Positions 1 through 9,152 of a DNA stretch of 52,512 nt are shown here, one piece after another. Each line of letters starts with the position of its first letter. Positions within the stretch are counted from its first letter, which is position 1. The translations under genes were made by a program, and so were the position numbers. This stretch comes from an uncultured Senegalimassilia sp. GTDB taxonomy: Bacteria; Actinomycetota; Coriobacteriia; Coriobacteriales; Eggerthellaceae. The stretch spans positions 1 through 52,512 of the forward strand of contig NZ_CABQJR010000017.1 in NCBI RefSeq assembly GCF_902464545.1. The letters are read 5' to 3'. Below the pieces are notes generated by a model that was given only the letters and a program-made list of their open reading frames with translations, had not been told where the DNA came from and searched no databases.

Positions 1-31
1 GCCTTGTGCCCGGCCAAGCCCCGAAGGCCGC

Positions 32-910
32 CTAGTAGAACATGAAGACGGACAGGCCCACGTTGTAGAAGACGACGCGCAGGCAGACCGCGCCGACAAG
101 GGCCGCGACCACGGCCACGCCGCCGAACAGCTTCCAGCTGGCGGCGTCGCCCTTCTTGCGGGCGAGCACGCAGACGACCAGCGGCACGACCGCGCCCACG
201 ACCACGGCGCCGAGCCACAGCAGCGGGGCCTGGGCGCCCACGGTCGCGGCGGCGTCTGCCACGGCCTTGGTGGGGTGCGTCGGGTCGAAGTAGTAGCCCA
301 CCTGGGAGAACGCGCCGGCGCTCATCTGAATGAACGCGGCGTAGGCGGCGGTGCACACGGCGCCGATCGCGGAACCGGCCACGGCCGGCAGGCCGCAGGC
401 GCCGGCATCCTCGCCCTTGGCGGCGAGCACCACCGCGCAGGTGGCCGGGCCGAGCAGGCAGGCGGCGCCCACGATGGAGAGCACCTCGAGCACGGAATCC
501 CACGCCGGGCGCGCCGGCATCATGTAGGAGTGCGCGCACACCGCGGCCAACACGACCGAGATGGCGATGGCGACCCACGCCATCCACTTGGGCAGCGCGC
601 CGCCGTCGTCGGACTTGCGGGCCATGACGAAGTACGCCACGGCGATCACCACGAACACCACGATCGCGATGAGCTCCTGCGTGATGCCGGAGGTGATGTG
701 GCCGAAGCCGTTGAAGATGCGCTCCCAATGCTGCAGGTGGAAGAACACGGCGATGCCGCCGAGCGCCAGCAACACGCAGGAGACGATCGCCAGCAGCTGC
801 TGGGACTTCTTCCCGGCGCCCTTGAGCGCCAGCGCGCCGGCTCCGCCGAGCACGCCGCAGCCCCACGCGGTAAGGGTGGTGAACAAAATCAGAGGCCATT
901 GCAGTTCCAT
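32..910 (-). CDS. DmsC/NrfD-like membrane anchor subunit of molybdopterin oxidoreductase
   Basis: The 292-residue protein is almost entirely hydrophobic, with about eight predicted membrane helices and short polar loops, and it starts with MELQWPLILFTTL, the usual opening of DmsC-family anchors. In this family the anchor binds menaquinol and passes electrons to the ferredoxin subunit. It is the last gene of a three-gene minus-strand operon; its ATG lies 3 bp after the stop of the ferredoxin gene and is preceded by GAGGAG at 6-bp spacing. The assignment to DmsC rather than NrfD rests on length and on the DmsA-like order catalytic-FeS-anchor. The electron donor is inferred, not seen. Confidence 0.85.
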   Translation of the reverse strand: MELQWPLILFTTLTAWGCGVLGGAGALALKGAGKKSQQLLAIVSCVLLALGGIAVFFHLQHWERIFNGFGHITSGITQELIAIVVFVVIAVAYFVMARKSDDGGALPKWMAWVAIAISVVLAAVCAHSYMMPARPAWDSVLEVLSIVGAACLLGPATCAVVLAAKGEDAGACGLPAVAGSAIGAVCTAAYAAFIQMSAGAFSQVGYYFDPTHPTKAVADAAATVGAQAPLLWLGAVVVGAVVPLVVCVLARKKGDAASWKLFGGVAVVAALVGAVCLRVVFYNVGLSVFMFY

Positions 911-913
911 GAT

Positions 914-1582
914 CTACTCCTCCCCTTGCCAATCGCGGTCGCGCAGGATGTACACGAAGCCGGGGCCGTTGCCCACGTCCGGCAGATGATGCACGTCGGA
1001 CTGCTTGTATTCCTGCACGCATTCCTTCAGCGTGATGCGCGTATGCTCGGTCTTGTCGTAGCTCGGATCGCCCTCGGTCACGTCGACCACCCACGGCGCC
1101 TCGAACGAATCGATGCCCTTGTCCAGGTCGCCGAAGAAGCGCGCACGGCCGCCGCATTGAGCCACGCAAGCAGGCAGCTCGCCTTGCGCGATACGCTGTT
1201 CGCACAAGGTGCACTTCTCAACCACGCGCTCCTCGGTATTGAGGTAGCGCACGCCATAGGGGCAGCTCATGGCGCAGAACTGGCAGCCGATGCATTTCGA
1301 CTTGTCGATCTGCACGGTGCCGTCCTCGGCGATGTGGCTGGCCCCGGTCGGGCACACCTTCACGCACTCCGGGTCCTTGCAGTGCTGGCACTGCACGGTC
1401 AGGAAGTACATCTCCACATCAGGCCACGTGCCGCAACCGTCGGCCTTCGGGTTCGGGCCGACGCGCAGCGTCTTGTTCCAGTAATCGCCCACCGGCACGT
1501 TGTTCATGGCCTTGCACGCCACGCTGCATGCCAGGCAGCCCACGCAACGGTTCAGGTCCGTTGCAATCGCATAATGGGTCAT
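914..1582 (-). CDS. DmsB-like ferredoxin subunit with four 4Fe-4S motifs
   Basis: This 222-residue protein has the cysteine pattern of DmsB/PhsB/NrfC electron-transfer subunits: CVGCLACSVAC near residue 13, CQHCKDPECVKVCP near 65-80, CIGCQFCAMSCP near 98-109, and a final C..C...C group near 125-145. Four [4Fe-4S] clusters are expected. It should carry electrons from the membrane anchor to the molybdenum subunit. No signal peptide is present, so export would need co-transport with the Tat-signal-bearing catalytic subunit, as in DmsAB. A strong AAGGAGGT ribosome site lies 8 bp before the ATG. It sits 15 bp after the catalytic gene. Confidence 0.93.
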   Translation of the reverse strand: MTHYAIATDLNRCVGCLACSVACKAMNNVPVGDYWNKTLRVGPNPKADGCGTWPDVEMYFLTVQCQHCKDPECVKVCPTGASHIAEDGTVQIDKSKCIGCQFCAMSCPYGVRYLNTEERVVEKCTLCEQRIAQGELPACVAQCGGRARFFGDLDKGIDSFEAPWVVDVTEGDPSYDKTEHTRITLKECVQEYKQSDVHHLPDVGNGPGFVYILRDRDWQGEE

Positions 1583-1597
1583 CTTCGCGCACCTCCT

Positions 1598-4495
1598 TTA
1601 CGCTTCATCGCGAACGTCGTAGTTCGGCAGCCATTCCTTCAGACGCGGGTCGGAGGCGTCGTGGATGATCTCGTTGCCGTTGTGATCGCACGGCACGGGA
1701 TTGCCGAACGGCGAGTTCTCCGCCGTTGCCTTGTAGATGTTCACGGGGTACGCGCGCAAGTAGCTGGTGCCGGAAATGCGGTCCTGATAGCCTTTGCCCG
1801 TGGTGACCAGGCAGTTGCAACCGCACAGGTCATAGCCCTTGTCGGCCTGGTCAAGCTCGGGGAACCACCACTGGTGCTCCAGGTTCACCGTGCCGGGCGC
1901 GATGCCGTGGTACAAGTCGGCCACCTGACGGATCTTGCCGTTGTCGTTCTCGATCCACACCCAGTCGCCCTGCTCGATGCCCAAGCGCGCGGCATCCTGC
2001 GGGTTGATCTCGATGCGCGGCGCCGGCCACATCTCGCGGCACCACGGCAGCTGCCTGTGCTCGGAGTGGAAGTACACCGGGATGCGGCGGCCGGTCGTGG
2101 CGGTGAACGGATACTTCTCGTTCATCTCCGGGTCGGAGATCGGGCTCAGCGGCGGCTCCTTGTACGTGGGAAGGAAGTCTTCCTCGTCCTCGGGCATGAA
2201 CGTCTCGATGAGCGTGTTCCAGATCTCCATCTTGCGGGTCGGCGTGCCGAAGCCAGGCTTGGCGAACTCCTCGAGCGCGTTCTTATCGCCGTATGCCTTC
2301 AGCGGCATCATGCCCGTCTCGTAGCGGCGATACGTGCCCCACGTGTCGGGAGCAGCCACCTTGGCGTCCTTCCAGCCGTTCTTCTGGAAGTCCTCCTTGT
2401 ACTCCTCCCACGTGATGGGATCGCCCTGGCGGCCGGTGTTTAGCATGATGTCAAGGTTCTCGATGCGGTCGGGCCACTTGTTCTCGTCCGGACCCCACTG
2501 CTTGCCCATGTACTTGTAGATCATCGTGGCGATCTCGATGTCATGCAGCGTATCGGCAGGGGGCTCGATGGCGCGGCACGTTGCGCCCTGGCCGCCCGAC
2601 GGGCCCTGAGAAAGACGCGGGCAGTCGGTCTCAAGCCAGTGCTGCGCGGGCAGCAGGATGTCGGCCATGCCGGCGGTCGGCGTCTTCCACAGGTCCTCGC
2701 ACACGAAGAAGTCCAGGTTGGGGAACGCCTTCCACTTCTGCAGGGAGTTCGACATGCACATGAAGTCGCCCGTGGAGCACCAGCCGGCCTTCACCGGGTA
2801 CGGGTCGCCCGTCTCGATGGCCTTCCACACGCTGGCGTCGTCCGCCCAGCCCTGCCACCAGCCCAAAAGCGGGTAATCCTCGATGCCGAGCGTCTTGTTG
2901 AACTCCTCTGCCGAGATGTTCGGGATGCCGGGGGCCACGGCGCCAAGGCCGGCCTTGAACACGAACTCGCCCTGGGTGCCGCCGCGATGGCCTGCAGGAA
3001 CGTCCCAGTTGCCCGACAGGCCGATATAGGTGTCCATGGCGCGGCACATGGCGATGGCGTTGCAGCTGTGCTCGATGGCCAGCTGATATTGCACGCCGCC
3101 GTTGCCGTAGCCGGTGGACGGGTCGATGCGCGTGGCGTGGATCTTCGCAGCGCGCTCGATGGATTCGGCCGGCACGCCGGTGATCTCGGAGACCTTCTCG
3201 GGCGTGTACTCGGCCACGCGTGCGGTGAAGTACTCCCACACGGGCTTGACCTTGGATTTGCGGCCGTCCTTCAGCTCCACCTCGAACTCACCGTACAGCG
3301 CCGGATCGATGGCCGGGTCGAACGGGGTCGGATCGGGAACCCAACCTTGGCTCACGCCGGGCACCAGATGCTCCTGCATGCCTTCGTGGCCGGCCGTGGG
3401 CTTGCTCCACGTCTCGCCTTCCCACAGGCCGCTATCGGCGTCGAAGTAGGTCATGCGGTTGTTCAGGTTGTCCCACACCATGAACTTGTGCGGGTCGCCG
3501 TCTTCCTTCAGATCGCTTTCCTTGAGCAAGCGCGTCTTGATCTGGCACTTGCCGCTGGTGAAGCGGTAGACCTCATAGCCGGAGGGCTCCACGTCGTTAC
3601 AAACCAGGAACGGCGCGTCGGTCCACTTCTTGGCAAACAGATCGTCGTACAGGTCGTTGTCGATCAGCACGTTCAACCAGCCCATGGCCATGGCGCCGTC
3701 GGTGCCGGGACGCAGGTTCAGCCAGATGTCGGCCTCCTTGCCCAGGTTGGTCATGCGCGGGTCGACCACGATGTGCGTGTCGGCCTTCTCGGCGACGTCG
3801 ACCACGGTACGGCAGGCGTCGTCGTAGTTCGAAAGCTCCGGACCGGTGCCCCAAGACGTGTAAACCTTCGGGCGGCCGACCGTCTCCATCCACGATGCCT
3901 GCATCATGGAGTTCAGCGCGGTGGCGAAGAAGCGCGGGCCCTTGCACACCTGCCACGGGATGCACATGTTCGGGCTGCCGACCAGCTGGCCGAGCGCGCC
4001 GTACGCGAACATGCCCCAGATACGGCTGGTGCCCGACATGCCGAAGATGGACTCCCCGCCGTAGCGGTCCATCGTCTCCTGCAGCTTCTCGGCGATGGTG
4101 CTCATCGCCTCGTCCCAGGTGATGCGCACCCAACCGGGATCGTCCTCGCCGCGGGCGTTCGTGCGCTTCATGGGGTGGTACAGACGGTCGGGGTGGTACG
4201 CCGCCTGCAGCGACGCCTGGCCCTTGCTGCAATGGTTGCCCATGGAATGGAACGCGCTCTCGTCGCCTTCCGTGCGGATAGCGCGGCCGTTCTCGACGAT
4301 GACCCACACGCCGCATTCCATCTTGCCGCAGCCGCGGCAGCAGGAACGCACGCGCTTGGTCTCGCCAGCCTTGCTTTGGGTAGCGCTGCTCGACTCGGCC
4401 AGCGCGGCACCCGCAGGCGCAACCACGGCAGCGGCAGCCGCGGTGGCGGCGGCCAGCTTCGTGAACGCGCGGCGCGTCATATTCAGCTTGCCCAT
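1598..4495 (-). CDS. Tat-exported molybdopterin oxidoreductase, acetylene hydratase/catechol dehydroxylase-like
   Basis: The start is placed at 4495 because the ATG has an AGGAGG site at 5 bp and opens a twin-arginine signal (MTRRAFTK then an Ala-rich stretch); the longer upstream reading has no such support. The 965-residue product has an N-terminal cysteine group (CRGCGKMEC, then GNHCSKG about 33 residues later) for one 4Fe-4S cluster, MGD-binding domains through the middle, and a C-terminal MopB cap. The C-terminal NLEHQWWFPE motif and the PNMCIPWQVCKGP stretch, with candidate molybdenum-ligand cysteines, resemble the subgroup holding acetylene hydratase and the Eggerthella/Gordonibacter catechol dehydroxylases more than DmsA. 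The substrate cannot be read from sequence. The operon continues into ferredoxin and anchor genes, and a membrane LuxR regulator is divergent. Confidence 0.85.
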   Translation of the reverse strand: MGKLNMTRRAFTKLAAATAAAAAVVAPAGAALAESSSATQSKAGETKRVRSCCRGCGKMECGVWVIVENGRAIRTEGDESAFHSMGNHCSKGQASLQAAYHPDRLYHPMKRTNARGEDDPGWVRITWDEAMSTIAEKLQETMDRYGGESIFGMSGTSRIWGMFAYGALGQLVGSPNMCIPWQVCKGPRFFATALNSMMQASWMETVGRPKVYTSWGTGPELSNYDDACRTVVDVAEKADTHIVVDPRMTNLGKEADIWLNLRPGTDGAMAMGWLNVLIDNDLYDDLFAKKWTDAPFLVCNDVEPSGYEVYRFTSGKCQIKTRLLKESDLKEDGDPHKFMVWDNLNNRMTYFDADSGLWEGETWSKPTAGHEGMQEHLVPGVSQGWVPDPTPFDPAIDPALYGEFEVELKDGRKSKVKPVWEYFTARVAEYTPEKVSEITGVPAESIERAAKIHATRIDPSTGYGNGGVQYQLAIEHSCNAIAMCRAMDTYIGLSGNWDVPAGHRGGTQGEFVFKAGLGAVAPGIPNISAEEFNKTLGIEDYPLLGWWQGWADDASVWKAIETGDPYPVKAGWCSTGDFMCMSNSLQKWKAFPNLDFFVCEDLWKTPTAGMADILLPAQHWLETDCPRLSQGPSGGQGATCRAIEPPADTLHDIEIATMIYKYMGKQWGPDENKWPDRIENLDIMLNTGRQGDPITWEEYKEDFQKNGWKDAKVAAPDTWGTYRRYETGMMPLKAYGDKNALEEFAKPGFGTPTRKMEIWNTLIETFMPEDEEDFLPTYKEPPLSPISDPEMNEKYPFTATTGRRIPVYFHSEHRQLPWCREMWPAPRIEINPQDAARLGIEQGDWVWIENDNGKIRQVADLYHGIAPGTVNLEHQWWFPELDQADKGYDLCGCNCLVTTGKGYQDRISGTSYLRAYPVNIYKATAENSPFGNPVPCDHNGNEIIHDASDPRLKEWLPNYDVRDEA

Positions 4496-4828
4496 GCTCT
4501 CCTCCTTCTCTCGTCCTCTCGCTCCCGCGAACACGCTGCAGCAGCATCGCGTCGCGGGGAGGAAAACGCTCCCTCGGGCGCTTCCCCGAGCATCAAGCGA
4601 CTTCGCCTGCATTGCCGCCGACGTGTTGCGCTCAGCCCTTGCGTTTTCACAACGCATCCGAAGATAGCGGGTGCTATAGGGCTTCGAAATCAGGCACGAG
4701 GGTCGATTTCGCAATATCGTGCGATATATATGAGACGTTTGACCTGGGGTTTTGCGAACTATAGAAATCAAGGTTCCGGCAAACGCCTCCTAAGCCCTCG
4801 AGCATTCGTATAATGAAAGCAAGTTGAT
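4496..4828. promoter_or_regulatory. Divergent control region between molybdenum-enzyme operon and luxR gene
   Basis: This 333-bp spacer holds no gene. An inverted repeat ATATCG-TG-CGATAT lies at 4714-4727 and may be an operator. A TATAAT box at 4809-4814 fits the rightward regulator gene. A weaker TATAGC on the minus strand near 4672-4677, without a good -35, could serve the enzyme operon and would suit an activator-dependent promoter. The 14-mer TGACCTGGGGTTTT at 4739-4752 recurs exactly at 11117-11130 inside a dispersed repeat. Regulatory roles are inferred from position only. Confidence 0.55.
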
Positions 4829-6367
4829 ATGGGGTTACCGGGGGAGCAGGTTTTGGGGAACTTGAAGACGAGCAAGGATGACAAAGGGGCGCGGCGTCAA
4901 GCCGCAGGGCTCATCACGCCCGCCATCGTCGGCATCGGCGTGGCCCTGGGGTGCACGCTGGCTTGGCCGCTTATGGCGTTTCAGAGCATGAATCTCTACG
5001 TGGGGCTTGCGCACTGCGAATGGATTCTCGATCGGGCCTACTTGCTGTCCATCGTGGCAACCACCGTCACGTTGGCGCTCTGCGGCATCTTCCACAAGCA
5101 GTTCGACCGGCTGCTGGGCTCGGTGCCGGCGCGCTACCTGTTCCCCATCGGCATGGCCGTATGCACGCTGCTGGTGCTGGGCGCAGGCAACGAGGGGACG
5201 GTCGGCACGGCGCTCGTCACCGCGTACGGCATAGGCACCGGCGTGTTCTCCGCGCTGTTCCTCATGAACTTCGGCGCGGTGCTGGGCGTGCTGTCGCTCA
5301 AGCAATCGGCCGCGGCCATCGCCATCGGGTACCTGGCATCCACCGTGCTGTTCTTCGCCTTCCTGTTCTTCGGGCGCTTCGAGTCCGTGCTGTTCTGCGC
5401 CAGCATGGGCCCGGTGGCCGCGGCGTTTCTGTTCTACGGGGTTTCCAGCTTGCAGATCGACAAGAAGCAGGCCAACGCATTGCCGCGCCAAGCCGATCCG
5501 GAAGACCCTGCCGAGCATCGCCAGCTGCTCCGCTTGATTTGCGCGTTCGGCCTGACGATGCTCGTGTGCGGCGTATCCTACGAGCTGTCGCGAACGCTGT
5601 ACGTGCAGATGGGGCAGTTCGCCAGCAGCGATGTGGCGCCTTACGCCGTCGCACAGGCCTGCATCACCACGCTGACCGCCATCGGATCCATCGGCGTGGC
5701 GCTCGTGCTCATCACCTCGAAGGGCGTCCGCGGCCCCGAGGCGTGCTACCGCCTCATCACCACGTTTTTGCTTGCCGGTGCGTTGCTTCTGCCTGCACCG
5801 ATGCTGTTTCCCGACGTACCCGCCTACCTGCCGTTGGCCATCGACGTCGCCGCGTTCCAATGTCTGGGCATGGGCATGTGGATTCTCGTCGCCGGTCTAT
5901 GCCGCCGCTATCAGACCTCGTGCCTGTTCGCGTTCGGGCTTATCCGGGCCGCATGGTCGGCGGGCCCGCTCGTGGGTATGCTGATCGGACGATGGCTGTG
6001 GTATGGCGTCGGGCTCGATGTCGCCGGCGCGTTCACCGCAGCATGCACATGCGTGCTGCTTACCGCGCTTGTGAACAACTTCGTGTTCACCGAGAACACG
6101 CTCGCCCGGGCGCTCAGCATCATGCCGACCGATCGCAAGCAGCGATTCCAAGACCGCTGCCGCGCCGTCATCGAGCGCTACGGCCTGACCGAACGCGAAG
6201 GCGAGATCATGATCATGTTCGCGAAAGGCCGCAACCTGCCCTACGTGCAAGAGGAGCTTTGCCTGTCGAAGAGCACCGTGAGCACCCACCGCCAGCACAT
6301 CTACCAAAAGCTCGGCGTGCACTCTGCCCAAGAGATGATCGACCTGATCCAAAAGGAGAACGGGTAG
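4829..6367 (+). CDS. Membrane-spanning LuxR-family transcriptional regulator
   Basis: The first 430 or so residues form about twelve hydrophobic segments like an MFS transporter. The C-terminal 65 residues (from about 445) are a LuxR/GerE helix-turn-helix with LTEREGEIMIMFAKGR and LSKSTVSTHRQHIYQKLGV. This architecture belongs to the membrane LuxR family of Eggerthella shown in published work to drive small-molecule-inducible reductase genes. The gene is divergent from the molybdenum-enzyme operon, so it is the likely inducer sensor for it. The ATG at 4829 has no ribosome site and lies only about 8 nt after the predicted transcript start. A TTG at 4853 preceded by GGGGGAG at 6 bp is a credible alternative start. 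Confidence 0.88.
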   Translation: MGLPGEQVLGNLKTSKDDKGARRQAAGLITPAIVGIGVALGCTLAWPLMAFQSMNLYVGLAHCEWILDRAYLLSIVATTVTLALCGIFHKQFDRLLGSVPARYLFPIGMAVCTLLVLGAGNEGTVGTALVTAYGIGTGVFSALFLMNFGAVLGVLSLKQSAAAIAIGYLASTVLFFAFLFFGRFESVLFCASMGPVAAAFLFYGVSSLQIDKKQANALPRQADPEDPAEHRQLLRLICAFGLTMLVCGVSYELSRTLYVQMGQFASSDVAPYAVAQACITTLTAIGSIGVALVLITSKGVRGPEACYRLITTFLLAGALLLPAPMLFPDVPAYLPLAIDVAAFQCLGMGMWILVAGLCRRYQTSCLFAFGLIRAAWSAGPLVGMLIGRWLWYGVGLDVAGAFTAACTCVLLTALVNNFVFTENTLARALSIMPTDRKQRFQDRCRAVIERYGLTEREGEIMIMFAKGRNLPYVQEELCLSKSTVSTHRQHIYQKLGVHSAQEMIDLIQKENG

Positions 6368-6427
6368 AGAGCGGCTGGGACATCCGCGATGCGATATGCT
6401 GTTGGGCAAAACACGGAAGGAGGCCTT

Positions 6428-6874
6428 ATGCGGGCTTTGGTGCAGCGTGTGACGCATGCGCAGGTGGATATCGATGGCGAAACGGTTGGCTCGTGCGAGC
6501 GCGGGTACCTGATTCTGCTGGGCGTGGGCGCGGACGACGGCCCCGACCAGATCGAGCGGCTGTGGAGCAAGATCTTCAAGCTGCGCATCTTCGAGGACGA
6601 GAGCGGCAAGACGAACCGCTCGCTTGCCGACGTGGACGGACAGGCGCTCATCGTTTCGCAGTTCACCCTATACGCCAACTGCAAGAAGGGCAACCGACCC
6701 TCGTTCACCGGCGCCGGCGCACCCGACCAGGCCGAACGGCTTTACGAACAGTTCGTCGAACGCGCCCGCCAAGACGTGCCGCATGTGGAAACCGGCCGCT
6801 TCGGCGCCATGATGCAGGTCAGCCTGGTCAACGACGGCCCCTTCACCATCTGGCTTGACACCGATCAGCTGTAA
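6428..6874 (+). CDS. dtd: D-aminoacyl-tRNA deacylase
   Basis: The 148-residue protein carries both DTD signatures: SQFTLYANCKKGNRPSF around residue 78 and the Gly-cisPro-type motif NDGPFTIWL near the C-terminus. DTD hydrolyses D-amino acids mischarged onto tRNA in the cytoplasm. The start at 6428 is chosen over an upstream ATG because AAGGAGG lies 5 bp before it and MRALVQRVTHAQV is the conserved family N-terminus. It follows the regulator gene by 60 bp on the same strand and probably has its own promoter. Confidence 0.95.
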   Translation: MRALVQRVTHAQVDIDGETVGSCERGYLILLGVGADDGPDQIERLWSKIFKLRIFEDESGKTNRSLADVDGQALIVSQFTLYANCKKGNRPSFTGAGAPDQAERLYEQFVERARQDVPHVETGRFGAMMQVSLVNDGPFTIWLDTDQL

Positions 6875-7010
6875 GGCTTGCAGGGCGGCTGTGCGGCACG
6901 CGCATGGCGATTCCGGACACCCCAGAGGCATACCCAAGCGCGAGCCACAGCAAATAAGACAAGCAGGGGCGAGCAGCCCGGATTCACCCCCTTCAACCTA
7001 AAACGCAAAA

Positions 7011-7036
7011 AGGAAGCCGCCCGTGGGCGGCTTCCT
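7011..7036. terminator. Bidirectional intrinsic terminator between dtd and glnN
   Basis: A near-perfect hairpin AGGAAGCCGCCC-GT-GGGCGGCTTCCT lies just after the glnN stop. On the minus strand it is followed by a T-run (AAAAA on the plus strand at 7006-7010), so it mainly ends glnN; it can also stop rightward transcription from dtd. Confidence 0.85.
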
Positions 7037-7061
7037 TCGCATTCCGGTTGAATCCCGTTTG

Positions 7062-9152
7062 CTAGCAGTAGAACAGGATGTCGTTGTACGTGGGGACGGG
7101 CCACAGGTCGTGCGCAACCACGATCTCCATGGCGTCCACGCCCGCACGCAGGCGCTCCATCATCGGGACGATCTCGTGCGCGTACTTGTTCGCCTTCTCC
7201 TGCTCGTCGGCCAGGTCGCGAATGGCCAGGTGCGCGGCATGCAGCTCGTTCAAAGCGTCATTGATCTCCTTGATGCCGTCGACAACCGTGTTGAGCAGCT
7301 GATCCTGCACCGAGGTGTCGATACCGGCGCAAGCGGCCTTCATCTCGTTAATCTCGTTGGCAACGAGCGTGGCGTACTTGTTGATGGCCGGCAGGAACGT
7401 ACGGCGCGTCATGCGCTTCATCGTACGGACCTCGATGTTCATGAGCTTCGTGTACTTCTCCAGCTTCACCTCGTAGCGGCTGCGAGCCTCCACCTCGGTG
7501 AGCACGTTGAACTCCTCGAACAGCTTGATGCTCTTCTCCGCAACATAGGCCGGCAGCGCGTCGGCGGTGGTGCGATTGTTGGCCAGGCCGCGGCGCTCGG
7601 CCTCGGCAGGCCACTCGTCCGAGTAACCGTTGCCGTTGAAGATGATGCGCTGATGCTTCTTCAGCGTATCCTTGATGTAGGCGATGGCGGCGGACTCGAA
7701 CTCGTCGCCGGACTTGCCCTCCATGGCGTCGGCGAAGTCCTTCAGCGACTTGGCCATGGCGGTGTTGAGCACCATGTTGCAGTCGGCCAGGTTCACCGCA
7801 GAGCCCGGCATGCGGAACTCGAACTTATTGCCGGTGAAGGCGAAGGGGCTGGTGCGGTTACGGTCGGTGTTGTCCTTGAGGAAGTTCGGCAGAACCGAAA
7901 CGCCCAGGTCGACGGCAACCTTTTCCGCAGAGGTGTACTCATGATCGTCCACCAGCGCGTCCACGATGGCGCCCAGCTCGTCGCCCAGGAAGATGGACAC
8001 GATAGCCGGCGGGGCCTCGTTGGCGCCCAGACGGTGGTCGTTGCCGCAGGAGGCCACGGTCATGCGCAGCAGTTCCTGGTAGTCGTCGACAGCCTGGATG
8101 ACGCCGGTGAGGAACACCAGGAATCGCAGGTTATCCATGGGGGTCTCGCCGGGATCCAGGAAGTTGGTCTTGCCGGCGGAAATGGACCAGTTGTTATGCT
8201 TGCCGGAGCCGTTGATGCCCTCGAACGGCTTCTCGTGCTGCAGGCACACCAGGCCGTAATGGCTTGCCAGCAGGCGCATCTTCTCCATGGTCAGGAGGTT
8301 CTCGTCGATGGCGCGGTTGCCGTTGGTGTAGAGCGGCGCCAGCTCGTGCTGCGCGGGAGCGACCTCGTTGTGCTTAGTCTTCGCCGACACGCCCAGCTTC
8401 CACAGCTCGTTGTCGAGCTCCTTCATGAACTCGTTGACCGTGGGGCGGATGGCGCCGAAGTAATGCTCCTCGAGCTCCTGGCCCTTCAGCGGAGAGTAGC
8501 CGAACAGCGTGCGGCCCGTCATGATGAGGTCGGAGCGCTTTGCATAGTCTTTCTCGCTGATCAGGAAGTACTCCTGCTCGGCGCCGACGGTGGTGATCAC
8601 GCGGTCGACATGTTCGCCGAACAGCGCCAGCACGCGCTTAGCCTGCTCGTCGATGGCGCTCATGGAGCGCAACAGCGGGGTTTTCTTGTCAAGCGCCTCG
8701 CCGGTGTAGCTGCAGAAGGCGGTGGGGATGCACAGCACCTCGTCCTTGATGAACGCGTAGCTGGTGGGGTCCCACGCCGTGTAGCCGCGGGCCTCGAAGG
8801 TTGCGCGCAGGCCGCCGGACGGGAAGCTGGAGGCGTCGGGCTCGCCCTGGATAAGCTCCTTGCCGGAGAAGCTCATGATGGCGCGGCCGTCGCCGGTGGG
8901 ATCGAGGAAGCTGTCGTGCTTCTCGGAGGTGATGCCGGAAAGGGGCTGGAACCAATGCGTATAGTGCGTGGCTCCCTTTTCAATGGCCCATTCCTTCATG
9001 GCATGGGCGACGACGTTGGCGACCTCAAGGTTCAAAGGCTCGCCCTTCTTGATGGTCTTCATCAAGTCTTTGTACGTTGCAGATGGCAGTCGCTCCTGCA
9101 TCGTGTGCTCGTTGAACACCATCGAGCCGTAGATCTCAGGAATTTTCGACAT
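7062..9152 (-). CDS. glnN: Glutamine synthetase type III
   Basis: At 696 residues this has the length of GSIII rather than the roughly 450-470 of GSI. It shows the GSIII N-terminal region (FGEHVDRVITTVGAEQEYFL), the conserved KHNEVAPAQHELAP block and NGSGKHNNWS. It makes glutamine from glutamate, ammonia and ATP in the cytoplasm. The start at 9152 is preferred to the ATG 18 bp upstream because the GAAGGAG that would be its ribosome site lies at the beginning of that longer frame, 9 bp before 9152. The gene stands alone between a terminator on its 3' side and a 230-bp promoter region. Confidence 0.95.
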   Translation of the reverse strand: MSKIPEIYGSMVFNEHTMQERLPSATYKDLMKTIKKGEPLNLEVANVVAHAMKEWAIEKGATHYTHWFQPLSGITSEKHDSFLDPTGDGRAIMSFSGKELIQGEPDASSFPSGGLRATFEARGYTAWDPTSYAFIKDEVLCIPTAFCSYTGEALDKKTPLLRSMSAIDEQAKRVLALFGEHVDRVITTVGAEQEYFLISEKDYAKRSDLIMTGRTLFGYSPLKGQELEEHYFGAIRPTVNEFMKELDNELWKLGVSAKTKHNEVAPAQHELAPLYTNGNRAIDENLLTMEKMRLLASHYGLVCLQHEKPFEGINGSGKHNNWSISAGKTNFLDPGETPMDNLRFLVFLTGVIQAVDDYQELLRMTVASCGNDHRLGANEAPPAIVSIFLGDELGAIVDALVDDHEYTSAEKVAVDLGVSVLPNFLKDNTDRNRTSPFAFTGNKFEFRMPGSAVNLADCNMVLNTAMAKSLKDFADAMEGKSGDEFESAAIAYIKDTLKKHQRIIFNGNGYSDEWPAEAERRGLANNRTTADALPAYVAEKSIKLFEEFNVLTEVEARSRYEVKLEKYTKLMNIEVRTMKRMTRRTFLPAINKYATLVANEINEMKAACAGIDTSVQDQLLNTVVDGIKEINDALNELHAAHLAIRDLADEQEKANKYAHEIVPMMERLRAGVDAMEIVVAHDLWPVPTYNDILFYC

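Noticed and set aside
275..2443. Long plus-strand open frame (722 codons) opposite the DmsB/DmsC and molybdenum-enzyme genes
   Set aside because: His/Arg/Ala-rich composition typical of the antisense frame of GC-rich genes; no ribosome site and no family signal. The same applies to the long frames opposite glnN, lysA, purL, hsp20 and the flavin reductase.
4496..4771. Extended N-terminus of the molybdenum enzyme
   Set aside because: The internal ATG at 4495 has a strong ribosome site and opens the Tat signal; the extra 92 residues are arginine-rich and would bury the signal.
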